64,000 bases of DNA from Forficula auricularia (taxonomy: Eukaryota > Arthropoda > Insecta > Dermaptera > Forficulidae): the NCBI GenBank assembly GCA_024734495.1, contig JALMQS010000073.1, positions 4,152,985-4,216,984 on the forward strand. The letters run 5' to 3'. A program made the translations under genes and the position numbers. Below, piece by piece: positions 62,713 to 64,000 of this stretch. Below the pieces are notes generated by a model. It was not told where the DNA came from. It did no database searches and saw only the letters and a program-made list of their open reading frames with translations. Within the stretch, counting starts at the first letter, position 1, and each line of letters begins with the position of its first letter.

Positions 62713-63754
62713 ACCTTGCAAATTATCGAACTGACCATAATAAAACTAATATAAAATCCCAAAATGGTATTAAAATATCAAAATTGTCAATAAATAATTG
62801 ACTATTAATATCTCTGGATTACGTAGAAACTGTTCAATTGCATATAGATATATACGTGTATTTATTTTTAACAATACAATAATCGATTTATTCAATCGAT
62901 ATTTTTAAAGAAATTTAATATTTATTTATAGATATGGGTTTTATTTCTCTAAACATTCACCTTAATTATCTCTGAATTTGGTACATCTTTTAGGTAACAA
63001 CAAATTTGGTGTTACTTGCATACCATAAGGTTTCACTAATCCGATATTAAAATTTAAACAATTGAAAGTAAATTTATTTAAAATCACGATTCGAGAATCC
63101 ACTCCGGACTACAGTGGTTTCACTTCTTGGTACAATACCTTGCATCGTATCATAGAGAAAAGAAATCTAAGGAAATGTCTGAAAATTTCATTAAAAAACA
63201 AAAACAAAATATTTATAAATATATACATAAATAATTTTCAATGAAAAGTTATTTAAAAATGAAACATTTTTCTTAAACAAGTTATTATGAAAAAAGCCGA
63301 AATTGAATAACTCTCCTCGAAGATATAATAAAATTTATGGACTACAATGAACATGGGATTCAAAAAAAAAAAAAAAAAAAAAAAAAGGAATTCCAGTCAT
63401 TTTTCAAGAAAAATAAATAAATTCAAAACGCCTGAATCAAACAATGAAAAGGGGTATTTCTGGACATATAATTTTTATAAAATTTATATATGAATAAAAT
63501 AATTTCTAAAAAAAGAAATATTAAAGAAAAATTATTCATTCTTCAAAATACTAGATTTTCCAGAAATGTTTAAATATATAAATTCTTGTCTACAATGAAA
63601 AAATATCAAAGAGAAAGTAAAACAAAAATAGATAAACGTTATAAATAACTAAAATAACCCACTAAGTTTTATTCTTAAAATTGATTAAAGAATATTGAAA
63701 AAAAAGTAAAACCTGTTTTACAAGTTTAATATAACTTGTATAAAATGTCTACAC

Positions 63755-63937
63755 TTGAGTGAATGTAAAGTGACATCACTTTTAGCTTGTAAAGGTTATA
63801 TTTTCAATTCTACCATGATGTCTAAAGTTTACTATAAAAAATCTCCCATTTTACATCTAAGAATGAAGACATTTGATAAGTGGGTCTGTCGAAAAATAAT
63901 TCGAATTAATTGGGAGGACAAACAATTTTTTTCGTAG
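63755..63937 (+). pseudogene. Decayed RTE-like LINE C-terminal fragment
   Basis: The 60-residue frame ends LRMKTFDKWVCRKIIRINWE then DKQFF, which aligns with LEAFEMWCYRRMMNIKWMDK of the LINE at 38461-40973. Only the short region after the RT survives. It might be mistaken for an exon of the gene at 58816, but the resemblance to the LINE is better. Confidence 0.45.
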
Positions 63938-64000
63938 TAAAGAGCAATGATGTTCATCAAGAAGATGCTTATTAAATAAATTATTTATTGATGAGAAAAT

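Noticed and set aside
63062..63244. Possible further exon of the gene at 58816 (SGFTSWYNTLHRIIEKRNLR)
   Set aside because: The peptide looks non-random, but no convincing acceptor/donor pair in the required phase was found and the family is unknown, so it is not called.

Overview
The window is nuclear DNA of an AT-rich arthropod, most likely an insect. The evidence is spliced genes with GT-AG introns inflated by transposons, tRNA-headed SINEs, a (GAT)n-tailed RTE-like LINE, and very many MITEs, hAT and mariner-type elements. The order of insect cannot be decided from the sequence. No prokaryotic feature is present.

Three host genes lie on the + strand. (1) 1181-24763: a long-chain fatty-acid CoA ligase (ACSL1/5/6-like), ten exons covering all but the N-terminal part, 632 codons readable. 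(2) 34371-48194: a TMEM135-like multi-spanning peroxisomal/mitochondrial membrane protein, nine exons, about 456 aa, with one apparent one-base frameshift. (3) 58816-beyond 60865: the first coding exons of an unrecognised Ser/Arg-rich protein. Both recognised genes act in fatty-acid handling (acyl-CoA activation; peroxisome/mitochondrial lipid balance), but their adjacency is probably chance.

Nearly everything else is mobile DNA, often nested. Elements with exact target-site duplications (TSDs) that I could read: hAT (30894-31561, 37486-38053, 33153-33359, 29255-29447, with near-perfect ones at 7447-7961, 25918-26987, 29979-30128), a TTAA element (279-1011), a PIF/Harbinger-like MITE (18019-18201), a SINE (44595-44814), mariner/IS630-type elements carrying DUF4817-like helix-turn-helix remnants (16167-17090, 43736-45175), an RTE-like LINE (38461-40973) and pieces of a second, poly(A)-tailed LINE family.

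The most striking content is a set of small palindromic retro-elements. They are flanked by 9-14 bp TSDs and their arms carry hammerhead-ribozyme-like cores (CUGANGA, stem II, GAAA, short stem III, H17). Full copies are at 11979-12381, 36037-36486, 37134-37395, 52434-52759, 59189-60584 and 62413-62712. Minute copies of 47-93 bp keep only a shared terminal tag (24097-24143, 62116-62168, 49749-49841). This resembles metazoan retrozymes or Penelope-like pseudo-LTRs, but with inverted (head-to-head) ribozymes. Other points of interest are a missing AG acceptor in the ACSL gene, a 2.3-kb long-TIR element carrying a small Cys-rich protein, and a foldback MITE carrying a piece of LINE C-terminus.
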